Shown here piece by piece: positions 25,801-33,788 of a stretch of 52,916 nucleotides of DNA; the first letter of the stretch is position 1; each line of letters starts with the position of its first letter. Under the pieces are notes generated by a model. That model had not been told where the DNA came from. It saw only the letters and a list, made by a program, of their open reading frames with translations, and did not search any database. The stretch comes from Bacteroidota bacterium (GTDB taxonomy: Bacteria > Bacteroidota > Bacteroidia > Flavobacteriales > Weeksellaceae): positions 1 through 52,916 of the forward strand of contig JAEXAR010000015.1 in assembly GCA_023394415.1 (NCBI GenBank), written 5' to 3'. A program made the position numbers and the translations under genes.

Positions 25801-26469
25801 ATTTTCTGCTTCAATATTTTTCTGCTCAAGCTCATTACTGAGATTTGATTTTTCATCAAAATCCTGAATTATTTTGCGGAAAAAGATTAATGTGATAATG
25901 ATAGAGAGTAAGGACGAGAATACAATTAACCAGGGAGTGAAACCGGCAAAGCGATTGACGCTCTCTATGTGCGACTTCATTATGGCGTCTTCTTCTTTCT
26001 TCATTAGTGACACAATTCTTCGAATCTCTCCCATATACTGCTTTCCAACATAAAGTTGATCAGTGGAAACAGTTCTGTTTTCTTTTTTTAAATTCAAATT
26101 TTTGTCAAGAATTTCAAGTCTGATTTCAATATTTGATTTCAGTTTTTCTAAATTCTTTTGCTGTATCGGAGAGTTTGCAAACGATCGTTCCAATTCGGTT
26201 AATTGGTCAGCAATTTTTTCTTTCGAATCATTATAGGGTTCCAAAAAACGAAAATCTTCGGTGAGCAAATAACCTCTTTGTCCGGTTTCAGCATCTTTTA
26301 CTAATGATGCTGTTTCCGTTAAGGTAATGATGCGATCATTACTCATGCGAAGCAAATTTTCATTATCAATAAGCTTCTTGATACTGATAAATGAAGCCAC
26401 CGATGTGATGAGTAATAATAGCATCGATATGCCAAGTCCCAAAATTAAATTTCTTTTAAAAACGCTCAT
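22876..26469 (-). CDS. CHASE3-GAF hybrid histidine kinase with three receiver domains
   Basis: A 1197-residue inner-membrane kinase. I choose the start at 26469 (MSVFKRN), because the 32-residue extension has no signal character and runs into the upstream gene. Order of domains: membrane segment (about 10-30), periplasmic CHASE3 (about 35-175), second membrane segment (about 178-197), HAMP-like linker, GAF (about 290-430), long coiled coil (about 432-525), HisKA with H535 (SHELRTP), HATPase (GGTGLGLSISRELARLLGG), then three receivers. Receiver 2 has Glu-Glu in the acidic pocket (IVEEN) instead of Asp-Asp but keeps its phospho-Asp (ILDMGVP). The coiled coil includes EETQAQSEELQT (residues 440-451). 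It overlaps the upstream kinase gene by 14 bases. Confidence 0.93.
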   Translation of the reverse strand: MSVFKRNLILGLGISMLLLLITSVASFISIKKLIDNENLLRMSNDRIITLTETASLVKDAETGQRGYLLTEDFRFLEPYNDSKEKIADQLTELERSFANSPIQQKNLEKLKSNIEIRLEILDKNLNLKKENRTVSTDQLYVGKQYMGEIRRIVSLMKKEEDAIMKSHIESVNRFAGFTPWLIVFSSLLSIIITLIFFRKIIQDFDEKSNLSNELEQKNIEAENRLKAIERVTVQISDGDYNILDDQNAVKNLGNVADPLHSMAKSLQSTFNALEDKEWLSSSISQVNDKMAGEKDIESFASDVLESITQHTQSIVAAVYIQLDDMNLHLMGGHALSSDAKKVLKIGEGISGQAFKARKQILVEDIEDTEVTISYATGNTKPKNIVAIPVTRYNVPLGVIELGATHHYTPLQLEFLKNIAESVGIAFYSVQSRVKLQELLEETQAQSEELQTQHSELENINAELEAQSQKLLASEEELRVQQEELMQSNQELEERSSLLEEKNALIEQHNLDIQQKSRELEQSTRYKSEFLANMSHELRTPLNSILLLSRLMTESEDLDEQYVEYAEVMQNSGQGLLTLIDEILDLSKIEAGKMTLDLQDIMVKEIVKDMEMMFRPMTTQKNLALNIEIEDAAPQTIKTDKQRIEQILKNLLSNAIKFTSEGSITIKVSTNRNLISFSVKDTGIGIPAEKSKMVFEAFQQADGSTQRKYGGTGLGLSISRELARLLGGRIDLQSTENVGSEFILTVPIDAAVIEEKAAETPETKYSPEIKTSVKTVIPTEDEPKRFISENIPQPVDDDRDHIQEGDKIILIIEDDTDFAKILLKYARSKNYKGIVAVRGDVAIEMAQHYKPLAILLDIQLPVMDGWQVMEALKGNPKTKPIPVHMMSSMKMKQESLLKGAVDFINKPFALEHMQEIFSKLENALNKSPKKVLIVEENRHHAKALSYFLSAHNINTEISGNVDDSVESLYNKEVDCVILDMGVPDKTAYDTLETIKQNKGLEKVPIIVFTGKNLSKGEENRIKKYADSIVVKTAYSYQRILDEAGLFLHLVEEKNRKKENGDALGNLSELRNILKDKTVLIADDDVRNIFSLTKALEVHGMKVIPAMDGKEAIAALEKNPEIDVVLMDMMMPEMDGYETIREIRASFKYRNLPVLAVTAKAMMGDREKCIAVGASDFISKPVDIDQLVSLLRVWLYDKI

Positions 26470-27589
26470 TATCAATTTTTTTTGGATGTAAAGGGATGTA
26501 AAAATAAAATTCAGAACCTTCGTTTGCAGCACTATTAACGCCAATTTTGCCGTGATGTCTTTCAATAATTTCGCGGCATATGTAAAGGCCTATACCAAAT
26601 CCCTGAAATCGAGCAGAGGTTTCTTCTACCCGATAAAATTTATCAAATATTTTTTCCTGATGTTCTTGAGATAAGCCAATTCCAAAATCCTTAACCGAAA
26701 AATAAAGATGATCATCTCTTATTTCAGTATTAATGATGATTTCTTCGGTATTAGGAGCATATTTAATGGCATTGCTTATAAAATTGACGATAACCTGTTC
26801 AATCCGAATTTCATCACCCCAAATTTCATCTTTTACAATGCCTTTTCTGATTAATTTTACTTGAAGATTCGATTGTTGCATAACTTCTACAACATGATCA
26901 AGCAAATTTTCGAAAGAGAAATACTGCATATTAAATTTCAGCTTTCCACTTTCTATTTTCGACATATCAAGAAGGTCTGAAATAAGGATGTGAAGTTTTT
27001 CTACTTGTGTTTGTACTTTCTGAAGTCTGTTTCTTATGACTTCCTCATTACTGTTAGAGATACTGCGTTCCAACAATTGAAGATACCCTTTTATACTGGT
27101 CATAGGGGTTTTAAGTTCGTGACTCGCAATGCTGATAAATTCATCTTTTTTGCGTTCCGCCTCTTTCCTGAATTCTATTTCTTCCAAAAGTTTTCTTTGA
27201 ATTTCTTTAAGTGCGCGGCTTTGTTCATAAATGCGGTAGAAGGTTTTTACTTTTAACAGTAATATATTGATATCAACCGGTTTGCTGATATAATCCAAGG
27301 CTCCGGAAGAATAACTTCTGGTTACCAACTGTACATCAGCTGTAGCAGCGGAAAGAAAAATGATAGCAGTTTCTTTGGCCTTACTGTATCCTCTAATGGT
27401 TTCGGCTACTTCGAATCCATCCATTCCTGGCATTTGAACGTCCAAGATAATGAGGACGTAAGAATTTTGTAAAACTTTTTTCAGTGCTTCTTCACCGGAT
27501 GAAGCGGTATCAACTTCGAAATCGTTTTTCTCGAGAACTTTTTTCAGGGAAATGATATTCTCCGGCGAATCATCAACAATTAAAATCAT
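26456..27589 (-). CDS. receiver-histidine kinase fusion heading the signalling operon
   Basis: A soluble 377-residue protein with an N-terminal receiver (pocket VDD, phospho-site D50 in IILDVQMPGMDG, Lys in ISKPVD), a short coiled coil, HisKA with H157 (ASHELKTPM) and a HATPase domain (IKYAP, then FGIGLYICREI). It has no membrane segment, so its input is phosphotransfer or protein contact through the receiver. It is the promoter-proximal gene of the six-gene operon; an imperfect -7 box (TATATTTA) lies in the AT-rich 125 bases upstream. Confidence 0.92.
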   Translation of the reverse strand: MILIVDDSPENIISLKKVLEKNDFEVDTASSGEEALKKVLQNSYVLIILDVQMPGMDGFEVAETIRGYSKAKETAIIFLSAATADVQLVTRSYSSGALDYISKPVDINILLLKVKTFYRIYEQSRALKEIQRKLLEEIEFRKEAERKKDEFISIASHELKTPMTSIKGYLQLLERSISNSNEEVIRNRLQKVQTQVEKLHILISDLLDMSKIESGKLKFNMQYFSFENLLDHVVEVMQQSNLQVKLIRKGIVKDEIWGDEIRIEQVIVNFISNAIKYAPNTEEIIINTEIRDDHLYFSVKDFGIGLSQEHQEKIFDKFYRVEETSARFQGFGIGLYICREIIERHHGKIGVNSAANEGSEFYFYIPLHPKKIDNERF

Positions 27590-27714
27590 TATTCAAACTT
27601 TTATAAGTTTTATAAAGCCCGTAAATATAGAAAAAGAATTGCACTTAATTTACATTTTAATGTATAAATATTTCAGAATTAATGAGTGGATTTACGTGAA
27701 AAATAAAAAGTCTT

Positions 27715-28680
27715 TCAATCTATAAAATGTCTGAAAATTAACCAAGAACTTTGATAATAGTTCTTCATTTGCTGTTTGCCTCTTCGTTTCCACGTTTCTA
27801 TAGCTTGAGCATAAAAGCCGAAGTGAGCGCGTACAACAGCCCAAAGATGTGGAAAACCATCTTTTAACCCGAAGCGTATTCCTGCAACACCATCCAAACA
27901 AAGTCGGAAAAAAATAATCCAGATTAATTGTGGAAATGGCAAATTCTTCAGCATCATTGAAAGATTGTTACGAAAGTTGAGGTAGGTTTTTTGAGGATTT
28001 TGCTTACTTAAAGTTCCTCCACCTACATGATAAACGGCTGATTTATAAGTGTAAAATATCTTGCGACCAGCATTTTTGAGCCTCCAACACAAATCGATTT
28101 CTTCCTGATGTGCAAAAAAACGTTCATCAAAGCCATTCTGGTTCCAAAAATCTTCACTACGAATGAACAAAGCACATCCAGAAGCCCAAAAAATTTCAGT
28201 TTCATCGTTGTATTGGCCTTGGTCTTCTTCGCATTCGTCAAAAACACGTCCTCGGCAATAAGGATAACCCAAATTATCGATTAATCCTCCTGCCGCACCT
28301 GCAAATTCAAAAAATTTATCGTTTTTGAAGGAGAGTATTTTCGGTTGAATTGCAGCAATGCTTTTATCTTTTTCAAAAAGTTCAATTATGGGTTGCGTCC
28401 AATTTTCTGTTACCTCCACATCAGAATTGAGAAGGCAGTAAATATCAGCTTCAATTTTCTTTAAACCGTCGTTGTAACCACCTGCAAATCCGGTATTTCT
28501 TTCATTGATAACCATTTTAACAGAAGGGAAATGCTCCTTCAAAAATACAACAGAATCGTCCGTTGAAGCGTTATCAATGACGTATATTTCCGCATCTTGC
28601 GAATGCTGTATCACACCCGGCAGAAATTTCTCCAGCCAGTGTTTTCCGTTCCAGTTTAATATGGCGATGGCAAGTTTCAT
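27715..28680 (-). CDS. GT2-family glycosyltransferase (rhamnosyltransferase-like)
   Basis: A 321-residue GT-A glycosyltransferase. The N-terminus AIAILNWNGKHWLEKFLPG, the IDNASTDDS nucleotide-sugar site and LNSDVEV (the DXD equivalent) are all present, and WRLKNAGRKIFY closes the catalytic domain. The C-terminal hydrophobic stretch (LIWIIFFRLCLDGVAG) suggests membrane contact. The upstream acyltransferase overlaps it by four bases, which points to a shared role in lipid or surface glycan synthesis. Confidence 0.9.
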   Translation of the reverse strand: MKLAIAILNWNGKHWLEKFLPGVIQHSQDAEIYVIDNASTDDSVVFLKEHFPSVKMVINERNTGFAGGYNDGLKKIEADIYCLLNSDVEVTENWTQPIIELFEKDKSIAAIQPKILSFKNDKFFEFAGAAGGLIDNLGYPYCRGRVFDECEEDQGQYNDETEIFWASGCALFIRSEDFWNQNGFDERFFAHQEEIDLCWRLKNAGRKIFYTYKSAVYHVGGGTLSKQNPQKTYLNFRNNLSMMLKNLPFPQLIWIIFFRLCLDGVAGIRFGLKDGFPHLWAVVRAHFGFYAQAIETWKRRGKQQMKNYYQSSWLIFRHFID

Positions 28681-29561
28681 TCTTCTTTAAATCCATTTTT
28701 TACCAAAGCTTCCGTATATTTCCATCTTTTGTGTGACCATAACCAGTTATCAGGATTTTTTTGAATGGTTTTTTCTAGAAGATGATGAAATTTTTTTACC
28801 ACTTCAAAAGGTTCAAATCTTTCACCATCAGGATATATTCTTTGATAATTGACTTGATAATTGCCTCGACCTACTTTTTCCATTTCGCAGTAAACGAATA
28901 TCAGATCCATTTTAGTTGCCAAACGATCATAACCGGTATAAGCAGGAGTAAGCTGATTGAGAAAAATAAGACCAAAGTTAATATCTTGGTAAACAGGAGA
29001 TTGATCTGCTACAAACATATAGATGGAGTTACCATCATTTGGATTTTTAATCATATGACGCGTTACCTCCTTCGATTCTAAAGCGTGATTACCATATTGG
29101 TTTCTTATTGTTTTTATTTTTTCTTCCCAAAACGCACTGCTCATTTTTTTATAAACAGGAAAACTTTTTTCCTGTGGAATCACAGTAGCCAAAGCGTTGA
29201 ACCATTCCCAATTAAAAACATGTCCCGCAAGCATAACAATGTTTTTGCCTTCTTTTTTAGCTTCATCGAATACTTCTAGTTGGCGATGTTTCACCTGTAA
29301 ATGAAGTTCTTCAGCAGTGATGGTAAAACCTTTTAAAGTTTCAACAATATAATCTGAAAAATTTTTATAGAATTGTTTCTCAATGGCTTTTAGCTCATCA
29401 TTCGATTTTTCTGGGAATGATTTTTTCAGATTTTCGTGAACCACTTTTTTGCGGTATCCTACAACATAATACATCAAGAAATAAAGAGCATCTGAAAATA
29501 CATAAAGCATTTTCAGAGGAAGCTTTGAAAGGAGAATTAGAATCGCAAAAACAATCTTCAT
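28677..29561 (-). CDS. LpxL/HtrB-like lysophospholipid or lipid A acyltransferase
   Basis: A 294-residue membrane-associated acyltransferase of the lipid A late-acyltransferase family. An N-terminal hydrophobic anchor is followed by the catalytic HX4E motif at H114 to E119 (AGHVFNWEW). The remaining family pattern is ADQSP, then WLWSHKRWK near the C-terminus. It is probably an inner-membrane enzyme adding a secondary acyl chain to lipid A or to an ornithine-type lipid; the exact acceptor cannot be read. Two overlapping perfect -7 boxes on the minus strand (29569-29576 and 29577-29584) lie directly before the start, so the leader is very short. Confidence 0.9.
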   Translation of the reverse strand: MKIVFAILILLSKLPLKMLYVFSDALYFLMYYVVGYRKKVVHENLKKSFPEKSNDELKAIEKQFYKNFSDYIVETLKGFTITAEELHLQVKHRQLEVFDEAKKEGKNIVMLAGHVFNWEWFNALATVIPQEKSFPVYKKMSSAFWEEKIKTIRNQYGNHALESKEVTRHMIKNPNDGNSIYMFVADQSPVYQDINFGLIFLNQLTPAYTGYDRLATKMDLIFVYCEMEKVGRGNYQVNYQRIYPDGERFEPFEVVKKFHHLLEKTIQKNPDNWLWSHKRWKYTEALVKNGFKEE

Positions 29562-29568
29562 AGGCCTG

Positions 29569-29584
29569 CAAATTTACAAATTTA
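29569..29584 (-). promoter_or_regulatory. tandem -7 boxes ahead of the acyltransferase gene
   Basis: Read on the minus strand, TAAATTTG occurs twice in succession; each matches TANNTTTG. The nearer one ends 8 bases from the ATG. No good -33 TTG is visible. Confidence 0.4.
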
Positions 29585-29615
29585 GAAGGATAACTTTCAT
29601 TTAACATAAAAATGC

Positions 29616-29623
29616 TATTTTTG
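29616..29623 (+). promoter_or_regulatory. -7 box of the thioredoxin-like lipoprotein gene
   Basis: TATTTTTG, a perfect TANNTTTG, ends 20 bases before the ATG; a weak TTT stands at the -33 position 18 bases further upstream. Confidence 0.45.
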
Positions 29624-29643
29624 GTTACCTAAAAATTAAAAAA

Positions 29644-30207
29644 ATGAAAAATATATTTTTAAAAATAAGTTTATTCAGTACACTATTAATTGCTTCAGCA
29701 GCGTGTTCACAAAAATCTGAAATTGCGGCAACAACCGTTGAAAAAGACAGTGCTACTATTGCAGCAGAAAAAAAGAAAGTACAGGAAGCAGAAAAGGCAG
29801 CATTACCAAAGCCTTACGATCCAAAGGAAAATGCTGAAGTAAAAATTGCCCAACTTGTAAAACAGGCACAGGCTGAAAATAAAAATATTATTTTGCAAGC
29901 CGGTGGAAACTGGTGTATATGGTGTTTACGCTTCAACAACTATTTGCAAACCACTCCGGAGTTGAAGAAAATGGTAGATGATAATTACATTTATTATCAC
30001 CTAAACTATTCTCCGGACAATAAAAATGAAAAAGTTTTCGCAAAATATGGCGATCCGGGTAAAAAGTATGGTTATCCTGTTTTTATTGTTTTGGATAAGG
30101 ATGGAAAGCAAATCCATACGCAGGAAAGTGGAAGCCTTGAAGAAGGAAAAGGATACAGCCTGGAGAAGGTAAAAGCGTTTTTTGAGGCTTGGAAACCAAA
30201 GGGTTAA
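29644..30207 (+). CDS. thioredoxin-fold lipoprotein with a WCIWC active site
   Basis: A 187-residue exported lipoprotein. The signal peptide ends in a lipobox (IASAAC, C21), and a charged Glu/Lys linker (about 22-60) leads to a thioredoxin-like domain. The redox pair is C91 and C94 in NWCIWC, and the cis-Pro is in YGYPVFIV. The domain resembles the thioredoxin_7/DUF255-like thiol reductases of the periplasm. With Ser after the lipidated Cys it should be sorted to the periplasmic face. It is monocistronic, with its own -7 box and a strong terminator at 30231-30262. Confidence 0.9.
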   Translation: MKNIFLKISLFSTLLIASAACSQKSEIAATTVEKDSATIAAEKKKVQEAEKAALPKPYDPKENAEVKIAQLVKQAQAENKNIILQAGGNWCIWCLRFNNYLQTTPELKKMVDDNYIYYHLNYSPDNKNEKVFAKYGDPGKKYGYPVFIVLDKDGKQIHTQESGSLEEGKGYSLEKVKAFFEAWKPKG

Positions 30208-30230
30208 AATCCTGATTCACAGACTTTAAA

Positions 30231-30263
30231 AAAAAAGAATCTCAATTTTGAGATTCTTTTTTT
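30231..30263. terminator. bidirectional terminator between the thioredoxin-like gene and the aldehyde dehydrogenase
   Basis: A 15-bp perfect stem (30231-30245 with 30248-30262) with a 2-base loop, flanked by A and T runs on the two sides. It serves two convergent genes. Confidence 0.9.
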
Positions 30264-30271
30264 GGTATTTA

Positions 30272-31633
30272 TTAAAGCACTCGCTTAATCCATTTTAATT
30301 TTTCTTCTGTGTAAGGCGGATATTTAAAATTCGGTTCGCCCCAAGTTGCACGTTCTAAAACGGCTTTTTGGTGAGAGAAAGCTTCAAAACCATATTTCCC
30401 ATGATAATTTCCTATGCCTGAATTTCCGACACCGCCAAAAGGGAGCGATTCGTTTGAAAGATGCATCATTACATCATTAATACACCCGCCACCAAATGAA
30501 ATTTTCTCCGTGAAAAGTTTCTTTTCATCAGCATCATTGGTAAAGATATAGGCTGCCAAAGGTTTTTCGTTTTCCAAAATCTTATTGAGGGCTTCATTTA
30601 AAACACTATAACTTAAAACCGGCAATATTGGACCGAAAATTTCTTCCTGCATTACAGCATCATCCCAAGTAATGTTACGCATCACAGTTGGTTCGATATG
30701 CAACATCTGCAAATTGTAATTACCACCTACATAAACTTTTTCTTTATGGATTAAATTCGTTAAACGGTTAAAATTTCTTTCATTTATAATTCTGGTGTAA
30801 TGCTCGCTGTTTTCCTGATAATTGAATTCTTTGATGTATTGCTTAAGGTATTCTAAAAATTTTTCTTCAATGGATTTATCCACCAAGATATAATCCGGAG
30901 CCACACAAGTTTGCCCAGCGTTTAGAAATTTTCCCCAAACAATACGTTTTGCAGCCACTTTAAAATCAGAATTTCTCGTAACAATAGCGGGAGATTTTCC
31001 ACCAAGTTCTAAAGTGATCGGTGTTAAATGTTTCGCAGCAGCTTCGTAAACAATTTTCCCAACTCTTGGGCTTCCGGTGAAGAATATTTTGTTGAATTTC
31101 AGTTTAAGGATCTCTGTTGTTTCTTCAATTCCGCCTTCTGCACAATACAAAAAGTCGGGATTAAAATTTTCATTGATGATTTTTACCATGGCTTTCATCG
31201 TGTTTTCTGCAACTTCACTGGGTTTTAAAATTACAGTATTTCCGGCTGCAATAGAACAAACTAACGGTGAAAGCGATAATTGATAAGGATAGTTCCAAGC
31301 ACCAATTACAAGCGTATTTCCCAAAGGTTCATTATAAATTTTGCTGCTTCCAAGTTGGTTTACCAAATTGGTTTTTACACGTTTAGGCCTTGCTAACGAG
31401 TTCAAATTTTTTAGATAATAATCAATATCATTCAATATAAAAGAAATTTCTGTAGTAAAAGTGTCGAATTTTGACTTGCCAAAATCTTTGTAAATAGCTT
31501 CATACAGAAGAACTTCATTTTTTTGGATGACACGTTTCAGCTTTTCGAGTTGCTCTTTTCTAAATTTTAAATTTTTAGTTTTTTGAGTATCGAAAAACTC
31601 TTTTTGGCTTTCTAATATCTGTTGAAAATTCAT
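30272..31633 (-). CDS. aldehyde dehydrogenase (class 3/fatty aldehyde type)
   Basis: A 453-residue NAD(P)-dependent aldehyde dehydrogenase. The catalytic Cys is C243 in NAGQTCVAPDY, the general base Glu lies in LELGGKSPAIV, and FFTGSPRVGKIV contacts the cofactor. The short N-terminus and the C-terminal YPPYTEEKLKWIKR stretch are typical of the class 3 branch that oxidises long-chain or aromatic aldehydes. It converges on the thioredoxin-like gene; the SDR gene is divergent on the other side. Confidence 0.92.
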   Translation of the reverse strand: MNFQQILESQKEFFDTQKTKNLKFRKEQLEKLKRVIQKNEVLLYEAIYKDFGKSKFDTFTTEISFILNDIDYYLKNLNSLARPKRVKTNLVNQLGSSKIYNEPLGNTLVIGAWNYPYQLSLSPLVCSIAAGNTVILKPSEVAENTMKAMVKIINENFNPDFLYCAEGGIEETTEILKLKFNKIFFTGSPRVGKIVYEAAAKHLTPITLELGGKSPAIVTRNSDFKVAAKRIVWGKFLNAGQTCVAPDYILVDKSIEEKFLEYLKQYIKEFNYQENSEHYTRIINERNFNRLTNLIHKEKVYVGGNYNLQMLHIEPTVMRNITWDDAVMQEEIFGPILPVLSYSVLNEALNKILENEKPLAAYIFTNDADEKKLFTEKISFGGGCINDVMMHLSNESLPFGGVGNSGIGNYHGKYGFEAFSHQKAVLERATWGEPNFKYPPYTEEKLKWIKRVL

Positions 31634-31770
31634 TTTAATTCAATTTTTAAGGCTTCAAACCTTCGTTTTAACAAATTTACTTTAAAAATTGAAAAGCCAT
31701 GCATTAAAGAAATTTTAAAAAAGTTAAAAAATCTAAACTATCTGTATTAATTTCGTAGAAATCTTCAATT

Positions 31771-32577
31771 ATGAATTTTAAAGGCAAAAAAATCCTCATC
31801 ACAGGTGGTGCTTCCGGAATTGGCAAAATTATGGGAAGAAAAGTTTTGGAGCGTAGTTGCAGCAATCTGATTATTTGGGATATTAATATGGAAGGGATGT
31901 TACAAACCCAATCAGAATTTAAAAGTTTTGATGGGAAAGTTCATCTGTATCAAATCGATATTTCAGATGTGGAACAGATAAAATCTACTGCTGCAAAGGT
32001 GAAGACTGAAGTAGGGGAGATTGATGTTCTTATTAACAATGCAGGAATTGTGGTAGGCAAATACTTCCACGAACACACCCACGAACAAATTGTAAAAAGT
32101 ATGCTCATCAATTCTAATGCACTGATGCATATTGCAGCAGAATTTTTACCCGGAATGATGAGCCGAAATATTGGAGCCATTTGCAATATAGCGTCTTCAG
32201 CAGGATTAATATCAAACCCTAAAATGTCGGTTTATGCCGCTTCAAAATGGGCAGTTGTTGGATGGAGTGACAGTTTGCGTTTGGAAATGGAACAGCTTGG
32301 GAAAAATATTTCGGTAACGACTATAATGCCTTTCTACATCAATACGGGAATGTTCGATGGGGTGAAATCTAAACTTTTACCCATTTTAGAACCTGAAAAA
32401 ACCTCAGAAAAAATCATAAAAGCGATTGAAAATAGAACAAAAATGCTGGCTATGCCTTTGCCTTATTGGTTTATTAGATTCTCACAGGGAATTTTACCTC
32501 TGCCTGCTTTCGATTGGGTTATGCGAAACGTCTTTGGAATTTATGATACGATGAAAGATTTCAAAGGGCGAGCTTGA
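31771..32577 (+). CDS. short-chain dehydrogenase/reductase
   Basis: A 268-residue classical SDR. The cofactor motif is TGGASGIGK, followed by NNAGIV, S142 in ASSAG and the catalytic Y155 and K159 in YAASK. The C-terminal hydrophobic segment (LPYWFIRFSQGILPLPAFDWVM) is that of membrane-associated SDRs acting on lipids, retinol-like alcohols or ketoacyl groups; the substrate is not identifiable. It stands divergent to an aldehyde dehydrogenase, so alcohol-to-aldehyde-to-acid oxidation of one lipid is an attractive but unproven link. Confidence 0.9.
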   Translation: MNFKGKKILITGGASGIGKIMGRKVLERSCSNLIIWDINMEGMLQTQSEFKSFDGKVHLYQIDISDVEQIKSTAAKVKTEVGEIDVLINNAGIVVGKYFHEHTHEQIVKSMLINSNALMHIAAEFLPGMMSRNIGAICNIASSAGLISNPKMSVYAASKWAVVGWSDSLRLEMEQLGKNISVTTIMPFYINTGMFDGVKSKLLPILEPEKTSEKIIKAIENRTKMLAMPLPYWFIRFSQGILPLPAFDWVMRNVFGIYDTMKDFKGRA

Positions 32578-32593
32578 TGAGGTGTGAGGTTTT

Positions 32594-32621
32594 AAGTATG
32601 AAGTATGAAGTATGAAGTATG
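32594..32621 (+). repeat. tandem heptamer repeat, AAGTATG x 4
   Basis: Four perfect copies of AAGTATG are followed by degenerate units (AGGTGTG). It lies just after the SDR stop. The 240-base convergent gap between SDR and corA contains this array, a second one at 32777-32817, and otherwise featureless AT-rich DNA. Confidence 0.85.
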
Positions 32622-32776
32622 AGGTGTGCATTAGTTTTTAAGAGATATGAGATGTGTTATATAGTAGTAAAAGCCCATAAAACTTTTATTATAGATATTT
32701 TTTGATAGATTTTGACTGAATAAAAATATTTTGAAAATCTAATATAAATCTGAAAACCTCGAAACTGGAACCACGC

Positions 32777-32817
32777 ATCTCTTATCTCTTATCTCTTATC
32801 TCTTATCTCTTATCTTA
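32777..32817 (+). repeat. tandem heptamer repeat, ATCTCTT x 5.8
   Basis: Five perfect ATCTCTT units plus ATCTTA end directly before the corA stop codon. Perfect short tandem repeats of this kind change length by slippage, so this array and its partner at 32594-32621 may vary between strains. Confidence 0.9.
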
Positions 32818-32818
32818 A

Positions 32819-33718
32819 CTACCACCTTTTCCTTCTCACATAAATGAAAGTTACAATCACAATAGTCAACATTACGCCTATAGTTGCAAAATAACCCCAA
32901 GGTTTATGAAGTTCAGGCATATTATCAAAATTCATCCCATAAAGTCCCGCAATAAAAGTTATTGGTAAAAAATACATGGAGTAAATGGCGAGAATCTTCA
33001 TCACCTGATTGGCTTTTTGGTCAGACAAAGCCAGAAACATTGAGATGAGGTTGGTAATTTGCGCATTAAGGTGATCGAAATCTGCTACAGCATCCTTGTG
33101 TTTGTCTCTTAAATCTGCGGTTTCGGATTCGGAAAGATTTAGTTTCCTGAATTTATCAACCCAATCTGTAGAAATATTCAAAATTCTGGTATTAAGTCCC
33201 GATTTTCTTTTCAGACGATAGAGACGTCTTAATTGATTGGAATGGTTCGAGTTTTTAAGAAAAATTTCATTTTCAAGATTATCAAGAATTTCGAGAATGT
33301 TTTCAGCTTCATCATCATAGGATTTTAAAACTTTCAGGGCTAGATTAAGCGCAATTTTATGGGAAGTTTGAATGTCCTTATCCAGAATAACTTCTTTTTT
33401 CATTTCCATCACGCTGCGGTTTTTCATTCGGTGTACCGTTATAATTTGGTTTCCGAAAAGAAAAATACCCAGCTTTGTACTTACATCACTAATGGAGTTG
33501 AGACTGGTACGCTCAAGCTCTGTATTCTCTCGTGTGAGAAAAAACTTTAAGTCGCCGTCTTCTTCATATTTTGGTAAGTGGTTGGGATCTATGGTGTCTT
33601 CAAGCAAAAGTGCATTAATATTATACCTTTCATGCAAAAACTGGATGTCCTGTTCTGTAGCACCTTCCACATCAATCCATTCACAATGGTCGTTCTTAAA
33701 TAAAATTTCAATAGGCAT
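32819..33718 (-). CDS. corA: CorA-family magnesium/cobalt transporter
   Basis: A 299-residue CorA-type channel. A large N-terminal cytoplasmic alpha/beta domain and long helices (about 120-235) lead to two C-terminal membrane helices. The diagnostic YGMNF motif sits at the end of the first (FIAGLYGMNFDNMPE). The C-terminus RRKRW is positively charged, as in the family. The transported ion (Mg, Co or Ni) cannot be told from sequence. Confidence 0.94.
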   Translation of the reverse strand: MPIEILFKNDHCEWIDVEGATEQDIQFLHERYNINALLLEDTIDPNHLPKYEEDGDLKFFLTRENTELERTSLNSISDVSTKLGIFLFGNQIITVHRMKNRSVMEMKKEVILDKDIQTSHKIALNLALKVLKSYDDEAENILEILDNLENEIFLKNSNHSNQLRRLYRLKRKSGLNTRILNISTDWVDKFRKLNLSESETADLRDKHKDAVADFDHLNAQITNLISMFLALSDQKANQVMKILAIYSMYFLPITFIAGLYGMNFDNMPELHKPWGYFATIGVMLTIVIVTFIYVRRKRW

Positions 33719-33762
33719 ATATTCAGAATGCTATGTTTTAAATAATTGAAAAATAAAAATCT

Positions 33763-33770
33763 TATTTTTG
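33763..33770 (+). promoter_or_regulatory. -7 box of the fabH promoter, fixing the start codon
   Basis: TATTTTTG is a perfect TANNTTTG. Transcription should begin near 33777, after the first in-frame ATG (33768), so translation must start at the ATG at 33789. Confidence 0.5.
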
Positions 33771-33788
33771 TCAAAATTAATAAAACTT

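Noticed and set aside
26470..26565. Extra 32 codons at the 5' end of the hybrid kinase frame
   Set aside because: They overlap the upstream kinase gene much further and lack signal character; MSVFKRN at 26469 leads directly into the first membrane helix.
32777..32817. Short tandem repeats as a CRISPR array
   Set aside because: The units are 7 bases with no spacers and no cas genes occur in the window.
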